This document shows, in pieces, positions 33,825 to 42,127 of a stretch of 64,000 nt of DNA (position 1 is the stretch's first letter; each line of letters starts with the position of its first letter). Position numbers and translations under genes: made by a program. The notes under the pieces were generated by a model, which saw nothing but the letters and a program-made list of their open reading frames with translations, was not told where the DNA came from and did no database searches. Source of the stretch: Halobellus limi (lineage in GTDB: Archaea; Halobacteriota; Halobacteria; Halobacteriales; Haloferacaceae); NCBI RefSeq assembly GCF_004799685.1, contig NZ_CP031311.1, positions 1,364,001-1,428,000 on the forward strand. The letters run 5' to 3'.

Positions 33825-34845
33825 CCGCCGCGATCCCGGCGCGCTCTCTCCGAGAGAGGCCGTCGAGCGCTATCTGAGACGTCGTAAGTCCGACGCGACT
33901 GAGGCGAGCGTGACGACATGGCGTTACCGGCTCAAGCTCTTCGTCGAGTGGTGCGACGACGTCGGCATCGAGCGCGTCGACGAGATCGGCCGACTCGACT
34001 TAGACGAGTACTTCGGTGTTCGGAGTGACGCCGTCGCGCCGGCGACGCTCGAGGGCGAGATGTGGACCCTCCGGATGTTCGTCGACTTCCTCGAGGACCT
34101 CGGTGCCGTCGACGACGGGTTCGCCGAGGCCGTCCGGATCCCGGACGTCGACGAGGATGATCGGAGCAACGAGGTCCGACTCGATGCCGCGGCAGCGCTG
34201 CCGCTACTCGAGTACTACCGAGAGGGCCACCGGCGCGCCTCTCGCGAACACGTTTTCCTCGAGCTCGCGTGGGTCACCGGAGCCCGCCAGGGCGGACTTC
34301 GCGCGCTCGACGTCCGCGACGCCTATCTCGACGAGGACTACGTCGACTTCGTTCACCGACCGGGCACCGGGACGCCGTTGAAGAACAAGTCCCGCGGCGA
34401 GCGCCCGGTCGCACTCCCGCACGATACGACGATCGTCCTCGAGGAGTGGATCGACGAGAACCGTCCCGACGTTCGCGACGACCACGGGCGCGCGCCGCTG
34501 CTCGCGAGCGCGGCCGGACGACCGGTCGCGGGGACCGTCCGCTCTTGGAGCTACGTCGCGACGATCCCGTGTCTACACAGCGCGTGTCCGCACGGTCGCG
34601 ATCGCGCCACGTGCGAGTGGGCGCACTACAAGCACGCATCGAAGTGTCCCTCCTCGAGGAGCCCGCACCAGATCCGTACCGGGTCGATCACGTGGCAGCT
34701 CGATATCGGGATCCCGCCGGAGGTCGTCGCGAATCGAGTCAACTCCTCAGTATCGACTATCGAACAACACTACGACGTCGCGGATCCGCGCGAGCGGATG
34801 GAAGAGCGACGTCGGCACCACATTAATAGGAAGATAGACCTATGA
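33811..34845 (+). CDS. Provirus integrase (tyrosine recombinase)
   Basis: 344 aa. A SAM-like core-binding domain (about 10-105) precedes the catalytic domain: R159 (TGARQGGL), K191/K193, H286-x-x-R289 (PHQIRTGS) and nucleophile Y321 (EQHYD). An insertion with C254, C259, C268, C279 and several His (CLHSACPHG, CEWAHYKHASKC) is a probable zinc site, seen in haloviral integrases. It lies 43 bp from attR, as expected for tRNA-targeting integrases, and is the last gene of the RHH operon. Confidence 0.93.
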   Translation: MSERNRRDPGALSPREAVERYLRRRKSDATEASVTTWRYRLKLFVEWCDDVGIERVDEIGRLDLDEYFGVRSDAVAPATLEGEMWTLRMFVDFLEDLGAVDDGFAEAVRIPDVDEDDRSNEVRLDAAAALPLLEYYREGHRRASREHVFLELAWVTGARQGGLRALDVRDAYLDEDYVDFVHRPGTGTPLKNKSRGERPVALPHDTTIVLEEWIDENRPDVRDDHGRAPLLASAAGRPVAGTVRSWSYVATIPCLHSACPHGRDRATCEWAHYKHASKCPSSRSPHQIRTGSITWQLDIGIPPEVVANRVNSSVSTIEQHYDVADPRERMEERRRHHINRKIDL

Positions 34846-34888
34846 GTCGAAAGCTTCAGCGACAGGTGCAGAGCGCCGATAATTGCAC

Positions 34889-34903
34889 TCGCGTCCGGCC
34901 CGT
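34889..34903 (+). other. attR core
   Basis: TCGCGTCCGGCCCGT is identical to the 3' end of tRNA-Lys at 22013-22027. It lies 43 bp beyond the integrase stop. The sequence to its right is the original chromosomal DNA downstream of the tRNA. Confidence 0.9.
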
Positions 34904-35030
34904 TCTGTTGCGAACGACAGTGAGTAGTGATACGACAGTCCTGCCACCGACGACCGGCCGACGGCTGCGTTTCGATTCAGAGAATAGACAGATAGCAACA
35001 ACTAATGCGTAGACGCAGTCACCGGCTACT

Positions 35031-35219
35031 ATGGCGATCGTAGACGTCGTCTGTCCCCACTGCGGGAAGGAAGCGAAGGCGACCACTGCACCGGGATCAC
35101 AGTTCGACGGAGTGACCACCGATTCGCCGGGCAGCAATCTCAAAAGCAAGTACGGCGCGGCGGAAAACACGTGCAGCACCTGCGGCGGGACGTTCTGGTC
35201 GTACTACGTCACCGAGTGA
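35031..35219 (+). CDS. Small zinc-ribbon protein (62 aa)
   Basis: Two CxxC pairs (VCPHCGKEA and TCSTCGGTFW) make a compact zinc ribbon; the remainder is Gly/Ser-rich. Stop codon 35217-35219 abuts the stop of the convergent Lrp-like gene (35220). It is the first chromosomal gene after the provirus. Function unknown. Confidence 0.7.
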   Translation: MAIVDVVCPHCGKEAKATTAPGSQFDGVTTDSPGSNLKSKYGAAENTCSTCGGTFWSYYVTE

Positions 35220-35705
35220 TCACTCGTCGCTCAGTTCCGCCAACAGCGTCTCCAGGTCGTAGTTCTGCAACGGCCGCGTGCTGTGTCTGAGCGTCGAGAC
35301 GACGAACGTCGAGTTCGTCCGGCGGACCTCCTCGATCGTCTCGAGGTCGGTGATGAGCCGCTCGACCATCTCCTGGTCCGGGAGGTGGGCGACGACGACG
35401 AAGTCGGTCTCGCCCATCGTGAAGTACGCCTGCGAGACCCCCTCGACGGCGAGGATCTTCTCCTCGAAGTCGTGGTGTGAGCCGTGGTAGTCGGTGAGCA
35501 ACTCGACGAGCACCGTCACGCCGAGGCCGACCTCCTCTAGGTCGATGTCGTACAGGTCGTTCTCGATGATACCGGCCTCTCGAAGGTTGTTCAGCCGGTA
35601 GTGGATCGTCGAGACGGGGATGTCGGTCTCTTCGTGCAGGCGCTCGGGACTGCCCGTTCCGAGATCCGAGATGGCCTTCAGCAGGCGGATGTCGCGTTCG
35701 TCCAT
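35220..35705 (-). CDS. Lrp/AsnC family transcriptional regulator
   Basis: 161 aa. N-terminal helix-turn-helix (RDIRLLKAISDLGTGSPERLHEETDIPVSTIHYRLNNL) and a C-terminal RAM/AsnC ligand domain (VTVLVELLTDYHGSHHDFEEKI, QAYFTMGETDFVVVAHLP). It probably senses an amino acid or related ligand. Target genes are not clear; the upstream 340 bp contain no gene. Confidence 0.9.
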   Translation of the reverse strand: MDERDIRLLKAISDLGTGSPERLHEETDIPVSTIHYRLNNLREAGIIENDLYDIDLEEVGLGVTVLVELLTDYHGSHHDFEEKILAVEGVSQAYFTMGETDFVVVAHLPDQEMVERLITDLETIEEVRRTNSTFVVSTLRHSTRPLQNYDLETLLAELSDE

Positions 35706-36047
35706 ATTTCGATGGGTGTCATTTCGAGTCGTATGGGTTGTATGTTGCGCCTCCCAGCGTGGGTACTGTTCAGATAACGAGAGAAGTGGAATCGGCGGTG
35801 AGACGTACTCGAAAGCCCCCGCCGTCTCGACTCCCGGGACTCGCTGCGGTCCTCAGACTCCGTCCTGCGGTCCTTACGTCGTCCAGGTTCGTTGAGACGG
35901 CGGCCCCTTTCAATCCCACCCAGCGGTGGTGTTCCGGCAGCAATCGCTTATTTGAACACTGCCCCCAGCGTGGCGGTATCCGTCGATCATCTCGACACGA
36001 CGGTTCCCCCGAAGGCACTTACTACCGGCCGGTGACCTCGGAGTGGG
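35706..36047. promoter_or_regulatory. Intergenic region between divergent Lrp-like and lipoprotein genes
   Basis: About 340 bp with no supported gene. It holds promoters for both. A TATA-like CGCTTATTTGAAC lies near 35946-35958 upstream of the lipoprotein; near the Lrp start, GGTGTCATTTCGAG is only weakly TATA-like. Confidence 0.35.
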
Positions 36048-37127
36048 ATGAACCGTCGCAGGTACCTCGCGGCCACCGGAACTGCCCTCACCACGCCGCT
36101 CGTCGGCTGTCTTCGGTCCGACTCCGGAGCGACTCCGACGGGGGAGACCACCGACACGACGGGGTCGAGTACCGACACCAGGGAGCCGACCTCCGAAACC
36201 CCGCCCGAACCAGACGCCGCCGACCGCTCCATCGACGGGTTACTGCACAACGAAACGTCCGAGCCGAGACAGTTCGCCCTCACCGTCACTGACTCAGAGG
36301 GAGCCGTTCTCGTCGAGGAGGAGCGAACCGTCGGACCGACGGGCACGGCGTTGGTCCCGCGGATCGGACGGCCCGGCACGACCCGTACGTTCGAGGTCGC
36401 CGTCGGCGACGCGGCCGTGTCGGAAGAACTCGCGTTCGACGTGGCGCGGACGCCGGAGCGGGTGGACGGGTACGTCGGCGTCAGGTACGCCGGTCCCGGC
36501 GACGTCGCGGTCGACTTCACGCCGGTGGAGTACCCACACACCGAAGTCCTCGCGGCCGATCCGCGGGTCGATGCGCCCCCGCACGCGATCGAGCGCCCGG
36601 AGACACCCGAGGATCCGGGCGACGGCGACGGGTGGAACGAGGAGTATCTCGGCGACGCGATGGCGACGACGCCATCTCTCGATTTCACCACCCTGGCGCA
36701 CCGCGGTGTTGCTCGCCCGCCGTTGCGGCACCGGGGTTGGGAGGAGAACCTGTACTGGGTGACGCTCGTCGCCGACGGAGCCACCCGCGATACGCTGCTC
36801 GACCTGGACGCGCTCGACGAGCCCGCGCGGCAGCGCCTCCGTGAGGTCGACTTCGACGACTCGATCGTCGTCGCCGTCGAAACCGGGTACGGATCCGGAT
36901 CCGTCGAGCACCGGTGGACGCGGGTCGAGGAAACCCAGCGGGGTGTCCGCCTCCACGGCTACTACACGGACCCGTGGATCCAGACGGACGACCTCACGAC
37001 TCGCGGCTCGGTCGTCGAGGTCGACCGCCCGGCGGGTGAGCTGGCGCTGGCTCGGGTCAGTCTCACCGTCAGCGAGGACCGCCGGATCCACTTCAACTCC
37101 ACCGAGGGCCTCGTCACGGTGGAGTGA
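36048..37127 (+). CDS. Secreted Tat lipoprotein, unknown family
   Basis: 359 aa. Tat signal (MNRRRYLAATG) and lipobox (TPLVGC) show export and anchoring. A Thr/Ser-rich linker (about 25-60) precedes two beta-rich domains: one Ig-like (RQFALTVTDSEGAVLVEEERTV) and a larger C-terminal part with YWVTLVADGATRD and VAVETGYGSGSVEHRW. I do not recognise the family. It is adjacent to halorhodopsin, but no functional link is shown. Confidence 0.7.
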   Translation: MNRRRYLAATGTALTTPLVGCLRSDSGATPTGETTDTTGSSTDTREPTSETPPEPDAADRSIDGLLHNETSEPRQFALTVTDSEGAVLVEEERTVGPTGTALVPRIGRPGTTRTFEVAVGDAAVSEELAFDVARTPERVDGYVGVRYAGPGDVAVDFTPVEYPHTEVLAADPRVDAPPHAIERPETPEDPGDGDGWNEEYLGDAMATTPSLDFTTLAHRGVARPPLRHRGWEENLYWVTLVADGATRDTLLDLDALDEPARQRLREVDFDDSIVVAVETGYGSGSVEHRWTRVEETQRGVRLHGYYTDPWIQTDDLTTRGSVVEVDRPAGELALARVSLTVSEDRRIHFNSTEGLVTVE

Positions 37128-37236
37128 TCCGGTCGACGGCCAAAAGATTCATATTCAAACGATTCGGCACCTGAGATCGAATAAAATAACGATCTGCTAA
37201 AAGATTTTTATCGTATTGAAACATATACGTAGTCGT

Positions 37237-38073
37237 ATGCTACCACCAAGCACTGTGAAGGCGACCGACGTGTTGCTGCAGGCGACACAGAGCGACGCGT
37301 TCTCCCAGATCCAGGGGGACGCGCTCCTCAGTTCCTCCCTGTGGGTGAACATCGCGCTGGCCGGCCTCTCGATCGTGCTCTTCGTGTATATGGGTCGGAA
37401 CGTCACCTCGCAGCGCGCCCGCCTGATCTGGGGGGCGACGCTGATGATCCCGCTCGTGTCGATTTCGAGCTACCTCGGGCTCGCGTCCGGGCTCACCGTC
37501 GGATTCATCGAGATGCCCGCCGGACACGCGCTCGCCGGCGAGGAAGTGATGAGCCAGTGGGGGCGGTATCTCACGTGGGCGCTCTCGACGCCGATGATCC
37601 TTCTCGCGCTCGGGCTGCTCGCCGACGTCGACGCGGGAAGCCTGTTCACGGTCATCGCCGCCGACGTCGGGATGTGCGTGACCGGTCTCGCGGCCGCCCT
37701 GACGACCTCTTCTCTGCTCTTCCGCTGGCTGTTCTACGGAATCAGCTGTGCGTTCTTCGCCGTCGTCCTGTACGCCCTGCTGAGGACGTGGCCGAAGGCG
37801 GCGGCCGACGCCGGAACGAGCGACATCTTCGAGACCCTGAGGCTGTTGACGGTCGTCCTGTGGCTGGGGTACCCGATCGTCTGGGCGCTCGGCGTCGAGG
37901 GGCTGGCGCTCGTCCAGTCCGTCGGCCTCACCTCGTGGGGGTACTCCGGACTCGACATCCTCGCGAAGTACGTATTCTCGTTCCTCCTCCTCCGGTGGGT
38001 GGCCGCGAACGAGTCGATCGTCTCGGTGGACGCGAGGGGGCCGTTCTCCGGAGGGTCCCCCGCCGACGACTGA
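37237..38073 (+). CDS. hop: Halorhodopsin (light-driven chloride pump)
   Basis: A 278-aa seven-helix retinal protein. The helix C motif is R110-Y-L-T113-W-A-L-S117-T-P-M-I-L-L-A124, the TSA pattern that replaces the proton-pump DTD and marks an inward chloride pump. K244 (LDILAKY) carries retinal as a Schiff base. ATG 37237 matches the usual HR length; TTTTTATCG lies about 28 nt upstream for a leaderless mRNA. The stop merges into the MITE-like repeat. Confidence 0.96.
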   Translation: MLPPSTVKATDVLLQATQSDAFSQIQGDALLSSSLWVNIALAGLSIVLFVYMGRNVTSQRARLIWGATLMIPLVSISSYLGLASGLTVGFIEMPAGHALAGEEVMSQWGRYLTWALSTPMILLALGLLADVDAGSLFTVIAADVGMCVTGLAAALTTSSLLFRWLFYGISCAFFAVVLYALLRTWPKAAADAGTSDIFETLRLLTVVLWLGYPIVWALGVEGLALVQSVGLTSWGYSGLDILAKYVFSFLLLRWVAANESIVSVDARGPFSGGSPADD

Positions 38074-38152
38074 TACTGATTACGCTCGCTTTTCACCGCC
38101 GAACGCCGGCAACGGGGTGGCGCTCGGTGGGAGAGACGAGCGTAATCAGTAT
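38073..38152. repeat. MITE-like repeat, copy B, with 16-bp terminal inverted repeats
   Basis: ATACTGATTACGCTCG (38073-38088) and CGAGCGTAATCAGTAT (38137-38152) are perfect inverted repeats around an 80-bp element. The left end is shared with 6112-6182. No ORF inside. No target-site duplication is evident. It begins at the halorhodopsin stop codon. Confidence 0.8.
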
Positions 38153-38240
38153 GGCCCGACGCCACACGGCGCGGGACTCACGTCGGGGATCGAGGTGCGG
38201 CCTCCACAAACGACTTATACTGCGGCGGAGGACTTCGGGT

Positions 38241-38573
38241 ATGTTCGACCCGTTGCAACTGTCGCTGGATCCGACGCAACTCGGCCTCGAATTCGGGAGC
38301 GGGGCAGTCATCGGCGGGATCATCGGCTTCGCGGCGAAGAAGGTCGCGAAACTCATCGCGATCATCGTCGGCCTCGAACTGGCGCTCTTCAAGTTCCTCG
38401 AATCCCGCGGCATCCTCACCGTCGACTGGGAGCGGCTTTCGGCGGGCCTCCTCAAGACCACACAGGGTGCGGCCGACGGGACGCCGCCGGACTGGCTCTC
38501 GACGATCCTCTCGACGCTGTCGGTCTCGGCGGGGTTCACCGGCGGCTTCCTGGTCGGGTTCAAGAAGGGATAG
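38241..38573 (+). CDS. FUN14 family membrane protein
   Basis: 110 aa. GSGAVIGGIIGFAAKKVAKLIAIIVGLELALFKFLES is the glycine-rich double-helix core of the FUN14 family. A third hydrophobic part at the end is LSTLSVSAGFTGGFLVGFKKG. The molecular role of prokaryotic FUN14 proteins is unknown; eukaryotic members are mitophagy receptors. ATG 38241 follows an AT-rich TATA-like CTTATACTG (about 38213-38221). Confidence 0.87.
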   Translation: MFDPLQLSLDPTQLGLEFGSGAVIGGIIGFAAKKVAKLIAIIVGLELALFKFLESRGILTVDWERLSAGLLKTTQGAADGTPPDWLSTILSTLSVSAGFTGGFLVGFKKG

Positions 38574-38597
38574 TCCGGGGTTCGCTGCGGCGTCGGT

Positions 38598-39323
38598 CTA
38601 GCGCGTGCTGAGTTCGTCTTTGTCCTTGAGGATCCGCGTTTCCGCCTCGCCCGAGGTGTGTTCGTTCACCATATCGTAGAAGTCGTTCTGCATTCCGGCC
38701 GGGAACGTCACGACGCCGACCCACGAGCCGTCCGGCTGCCACTCCTCGCGTTCGAGGTCGCCGTACTCGCGGACCTGCGCCTGCGTCTTGCCGGCGTACT
38801 CGGCGGGGATCTGGACCGCGACGGTCACCTCGTCGAACCGGATCGGGATGACCGGCCGCAGCGCGTCGAGGGCGTCGTCGACCTGCGATTCGACGGGTTC
38901 CATCGGATCGACGCGGAAGCCGGCCTCTTCGAGCGCGCGCTCGATGCGTTCGGGCGGGTGCGGCGCGTTGTCCATCTGGGGGTTCACCGCGTTGCGGGCG
39001 ATCCGGTTGATCAGGTTCTTGCGCTTCTGCTCTTGCATCTCCCGGCGCTGTTCGGCCGTGATCTGGATCTCCCCGCGGCGGACGACCTCGGGGATGATTT
39101 CGAGGGGGTCGGTCGTCCCGAACACCGTTTCCAGGTCCTCTTCGGCGGGGCGATCGCCCCGGGAGGCGTCCTCGAAGACGTCCTCGGCGGCGATCACGTC
39201 CTCTAACTCCCCCTCGAACTCGTCGCGTTTGATCGCCAGCGCGGCGTCGGGATCGATCAGCACCTCGAAGCGCTCGCCGTGGGATTCGAGTCGCGCCGTC
39301 ACGGCTTCGTCAAGTGAGATCAT
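38598..39323 (-). CDS. Ribosome assembly factor SBDS
   Basis: 240 aa with the three SBDS domains: N-terminal FYSH ([27 protein letters not shown]), central helical ([29 protein letters not shown]) and C-terminal ferredoxin-like ([27 protein letters not shown]). SBDS helps release an anti-association factor from the large ribosomal subunit. ATG 39323 fits the family start (MISLDEAV). Confidence 0.95.
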   Translation of the reverse strand: MISLDEAVTARLESHGERFEVLIDPDAALAIKRDEFEGELEDVIAAEDVFEDASRGDRPAEEDLETVFGTTDPLEIIPEVVRRGEIQITAEQRREMQEQKRKNLINRIARNAVNPQMDNAPHPPERIERALEEAGFRVDPMEPVESQVDDALDALRPVIPIRFDEVTVAVQIPAEYAGKTQAQVREYGDLEREEWQPDGSWVGVVTFPAGMQNDFYDMVNEHTSGEAETRILKDKDELSTR

Positions 39324-39512
39324 ACCGCTATGTTCTCCCTCCGTGGTAAAAAGCCCTCCCCGACGCGGCCACAGCGCACGCACCGACGGCGAGAAACGCT
39401 CGCCGAATATCGTAACGAGAACGCGAAAAACACGGAATTAACGGGTTCCTTCGCCCCGCCCGAGAGCGATAACCTACGATTAACTAAACCAACGGAGGGG
39501 GACTGTCGGGGT

Positions 39513-39701
39513 ATGTCGCAGGTCTTCGATGCGGACTCGGACGCGGACGGAGAGTACGTCTACCACGTCGTCTGTCACGACTGCCCGACGGAGTCCGTCG
39601 ACGCGCGCGCCTCCGACGCCGAAGAACGGCTCGACGAACACCGGATATCGACCGGACACGACATCGAGGTCGCACGGCTTCCGAACGAACGAAACGCGTA
39701 G
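39513..39701 (+). CDS. Small Cys/His protein (62 aa)
   Basis: 62 aa. YHVVCHDCPTE and downstream histidines (EHRISTGHDIEV) could form a zinc knuckle of C2H2 type, with acidic flanks. Widespread-looking haloarchaeal small protein; family name not recalled. Own promoter: AACCTACGATTAACTAAACC lies upstream. Confidence 0.68.
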   Translation: MSQVFDADSDADGEYVYHVVCHDCPTESVDARASDAEERLDEHRISTGHDIEVARLPNERNA

Positions 39702-39759
39702 TCCGAGAGACGGCCGCGGCTAACCGTCTCTCGCGACTGCCGCGACCGACGCGAACGCC

Positions 39760-40098
39760 TCAGTTCGAGAGCTGTTCGATGACGCCGAGGAGGTCGCTCT
39801 TGTCCTGGACCCCCACGACGCGTTCGGCCGCCTCGCCGTTCTTGTAGAACTCCAGGGTCGGTACCGATCGAACGCCGGCGTCGCGGGCGATGTCCTGGTG
39901 TTCGTCGATGTCCACCTTGAGGACGGCCGCGTCGGTTTCGGCCGCGATCTCCTCGACGGTCGGTTCGAGCATCTTACACGGACCGCACCAGTCCGCGTAG
40001 TAGTCGACGAGGACGACGTCGTGCTCTCCGAGGAGTTCTTCGAGGTGGTCTGCGCTCTCGACGTGGATCGGCGCGCCGGTCGCTTCGGGTGTACTCAT
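39760..40098 (-). CDS. trxA: Thioredoxin
   Basis: 112 aa with the active site W-C38-G-P-C41-K in DYYADWCGPCKMLEP and the cis-proline loop VRSVPTLEFYKNGE. It reduces protein disulfides in the cytoplasm. The N-terminal extension (about 18 residues, acidic) is typical of haloarchaeal thioredoxins. Single gene. Confidence 0.95.
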   Translation of the reverse strand: MSTPEATGAPIHVESADHLEELLGEHDVVLVDYYADWCGPCKMLEPTVEEIAAETDAAVLKVDIDEHQDIARDAGVRSVPTLEFYKNGEAAERVVGVQDKSDLLGVIEQLSN

Positions 40099-40233
40099 AC
40101 CGACGACTACTGGCGGGAGCCTCTTACCTATTTCGAGGGTTGGGACGGTCGTCGCACGACCGGCCCCGGCGGCGTTTGTGACGGGTTAAACGCTGAACGG
40201 GCGCGATATACGGCCTGCAGGCGAAAGAGGATG

Positions 40234-40914
40234 TCAACTGGACTCGATTGACCCTACGACGTCGTACCGAAGGAGCACACCGTCGTCGACGCGACCCACC
40301 TCCCGCAGCGACAGCTGCGGGAAGGATTCGACGAAGCCCGGTCCGTCGGCGAGGGTCGGCGCCTCCCGGCCGCCGATGACGAGCGATCCAACGTACAGCG
40401 AGAGTTCGTCGACGAGACCCGCCGCGAAAAGCGAGTAGATGATCTCCCCGCCGCCCTCGACCATCAGCTCCTCGACCCCTCGCTCACCGAGCTTCGAGAG
40501 CGCCGCTGAGAGTTCGACCCGCTCGTCGCCGGCGACGAGAACCTCGGCCCCCGCGTCGGCGAGCGATGCCTTTCGGTCCGCCGTCGCGTCGCGGGCGACG
40601 ACGACGTACGTCGTCGCCGCGTCGTCGAGGATCCGGGCGTCGAGCGGGGTGCGGCCGCTGGAGTCGACGACGACGCGGGCGGGGTTCCCCGCGTCGCCGC
40701 GCGTCTCGCGCTCCTCGCGGAGCGCGGGATCGTCGACCGTGAGGTGCGGGTCGTCGGCGAGCACCGTCCCGACGCCGACGAGCACGGCGTCGCTCGCCGC
40801 GCGGAGTCGGTCGACCCGGGCGAAGTCGTCGGGGCCGCTGATTGTCACCTGTTCGCGCCGGCGCGTCGACAGTTTCCCGTCGGCGCTCGCGGCGGCGTTG
40901 ACGACGACGTGCAT
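40234..40914 (-). CDS. 2,5-diamino-6-(ribosylamino)-4(3H)-pyrimidinone 5'-phosphate reductase
   Basis: 226 aa of the RibD C-terminal/RIB7 reductase family, which in archaea reduces the ribosyl side chain in riboflavin synthesis using NAD(P)H. Landmarks: VVVNAAASADGKLSTRRREQVTISGPDD, DAVLVGVGTVLADDPHLTVDDP, and VEELMVEGGGEIIYSLFAAGLVDEL. No other riboflavin gene is adjacent. Confidence 0.9.
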   Translation of the reverse strand: MHVVVNAAASADGKLSTRRREQVTISGPDDFARVDRLRAASDAVLVGVGTVLADDPHLTVDDPALREERETRGDAGNPARVVVDSSGRTPLDARILDDAATTYVVVARDATADRKASLADAGAEVLVAGDERVELSAALSKLGERGVEELMVEGGGEIIYSLFAAGLVDELSLYVGSLVIGGREAPTLADGPGFVESFPQLSLREVGRVDDGVLLRYDVVGSIESS

Positions 40915-41026
40915 ACGTCGGTGTTCGAGCGGGTCGGGGAAGCGAATTTCGGTACGGGCCGCCGGCGGAACTGTGGGAAAAATACGGATAGAACTTATGT
41001 GCGAGAGCGAGAACTATCGTAATAAG

Positions 41027-42070
41027 ATGTCGCCGAAAGTCCTGATGCTCGGATGGGGGTTTCCGCCGAACGTGAGCGGCGGGCTCGACACCCACGTCGG
41101 GGAACTGTTCGATGGGATGCGAGAGCGCGGCCTCGACGTCGAGCTCGTGCTCCCGTCGGAGTACGCACCCGACGACCGGGACGGAATCGTCGGCGTCCCG
41201 ACGGGCGACGGCGACATCATCACCCGCGTGGGCCGGATGAGTTCGACGTTCGCCGAACGGGCCGAAGACGCCGACATCATCCACACCCACGACTGGTTCG
41301 GCTACGGCCCCGGGTCCCGCGCGAAGTCGAACACGGACGTCGAGTGGGTGACCACGTTCCACTCGCTGTCGACCGATCGGAACCTCGACCCGCCGAAGCG
41401 GGAGGTCGAGACCGAGCGGCGACTCGCCGAACGCGCCGACCACCTCATCGCGGTCAGCGAACTCACCGCCTCCGACGTTAGAGAACAGTACGGCGGCGAC
41501 TGCGAGGTCATCTACAACGGCTTCTCGGAGTGCGAAACGACCGGCCGAGACTACAAGTCGGAACTCGGGATCGACGGCGAGATGCTGTTCTTCGTCGGCC
41601 GTCACACCGACCAGAAGGGGATCGCCCACCTCGTCTACGCGATGGAGAAACTCCGGCGAGACGACGTGACGCTGGTGATGGGCGGGTCGGGCCACCTCAC
41701 CGATCAGCTGAAGCGGTTCGCGGAACTGCTCGGCGTCGACGACCGGATCGAGTGGGTCGGCTACGTCCCCGAGGAGGAGCTCGGCGACTACTACGCCTCG
41801 GCGGATCTGTTCGTCTCGCCCTCCCTCGCGGAGCCGTTCGGGATCACGATCACCGAGGCGCTCTCGGCGGGGACGCGCGTCGTCGCGACGAGAAGCGGCG
41901 TCAACGAGGTGCTCTCGGACGACTGCGTCGTCGAAGTGACGCCGGACTCGACGTCGATCGCCGAGGGGATCGAACGCGGCCTCGCGCTCGAAGAACCGCC
42001 GGTGTACGAACCCATCACGTGGGACGAGGTGGTCGAGGAGACGGTCGCGTTCTACGAACGGATTCTGTGA
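41027..42070 (+). CDS. Family 4 glycosyltransferase
   Basis: 347 aa GT-B enzyme. N-terminal LMLGWGFPPNVSGGLDTHVGEL is the starch/glycogen synthase-like entry. The C-terminal nucleotide-sugar site shows FFVGRHTDQKG, VMGGSG and EPFGITITEALSAGTRVVATRSGVNE with the ExFG-x7-E motif. It probably builds a surface or storage polysaccharide. ATG 41027 fits homologs (KVLMLGWG); an ATG at 40998 would add ten residues. Confidence 0.87.
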   Translation: MSPKVLMLGWGFPPNVSGGLDTHVGELFDGMRERGLDVELVLPSEYAPDDRDGIVGVPTGDGDIITRVGRMSSTFAERAEDADIIHTHDWFGYGPGSRAKSNTDVEWVTTFHSLSTDRNLDPPKREVETERRLAERADHLIAVSELTASDVREQYGGDCEVIYNGFSECETTGRDYKSELGIDGEMLFFVGRHTDQKGIAHLVYAMEKLRRDDVTLVMGGSGHLTDQLKRFAELLGVDDRIEWVGYVPEEELGDYYASADLFVSPSLAEPFGITITEALSAGTRVVATRSGVNEVLSDDCVVEVTPDSTSIAEGIERGLALEEPPVYEPITWDEVVEETVAFYERIL

Positions 42071-42127
42071 GCGGCCGACGCTCCCGGGCGGTCCGAACGG
42101 ACCGACTGTGAAGCGGGCCCGCGCGTC

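Larger units (their letters stand above)
22013..34903 (+). mobile_element. Integrated provirus, tailless icosahedral SH1/SNJ1-like, in tRNA-Lys
   Basis: The element is bounded by the 15-bp direct repeat TCGCGTCCGGCCCGT (22013-22027 and 34889-34903). An intact tyrosine integrase sits 43 bp from the right copy. Two divergent operons from about 26.1 kb encode a P-loop packaging ATPase (left) and small capsid-like plus single-span membrane proteins (right). Winged-helix regulators, an RHH protein, HNH and SWIM proteins complete the set. No tail, portal, terminase large subunit, prohead protease or long spike gene is visible, which favours a tailless internal-membrane virus over a caudovirus or pleolipovirus. 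Family placement is inference. Confidence 0.85.

Noticed and set aside
22013-34903. Pleolipovirus interpretation of the provirus
   Set aside because: No long spike protein and no VP3-like four-helix membrane protein in the expected order; the ATPase and capsid-like genes fit tailless icosahedral viruses better.
22013-34903. CRISPR, toxin-antitoxin or restriction system in the provirus
   Set aside because: No repeat-spacer array, no methyltransferase motif. The RHH protein lacks a toxin partner: the next gene is an HNH protein of 250 aa.
35770-36018. Minus-strand frame in the gap before the Tat lipoprotein
   Set aside because: Arg/Pro-rich composition and no promoter. It lies in the region expected to hold the divergent promoters.
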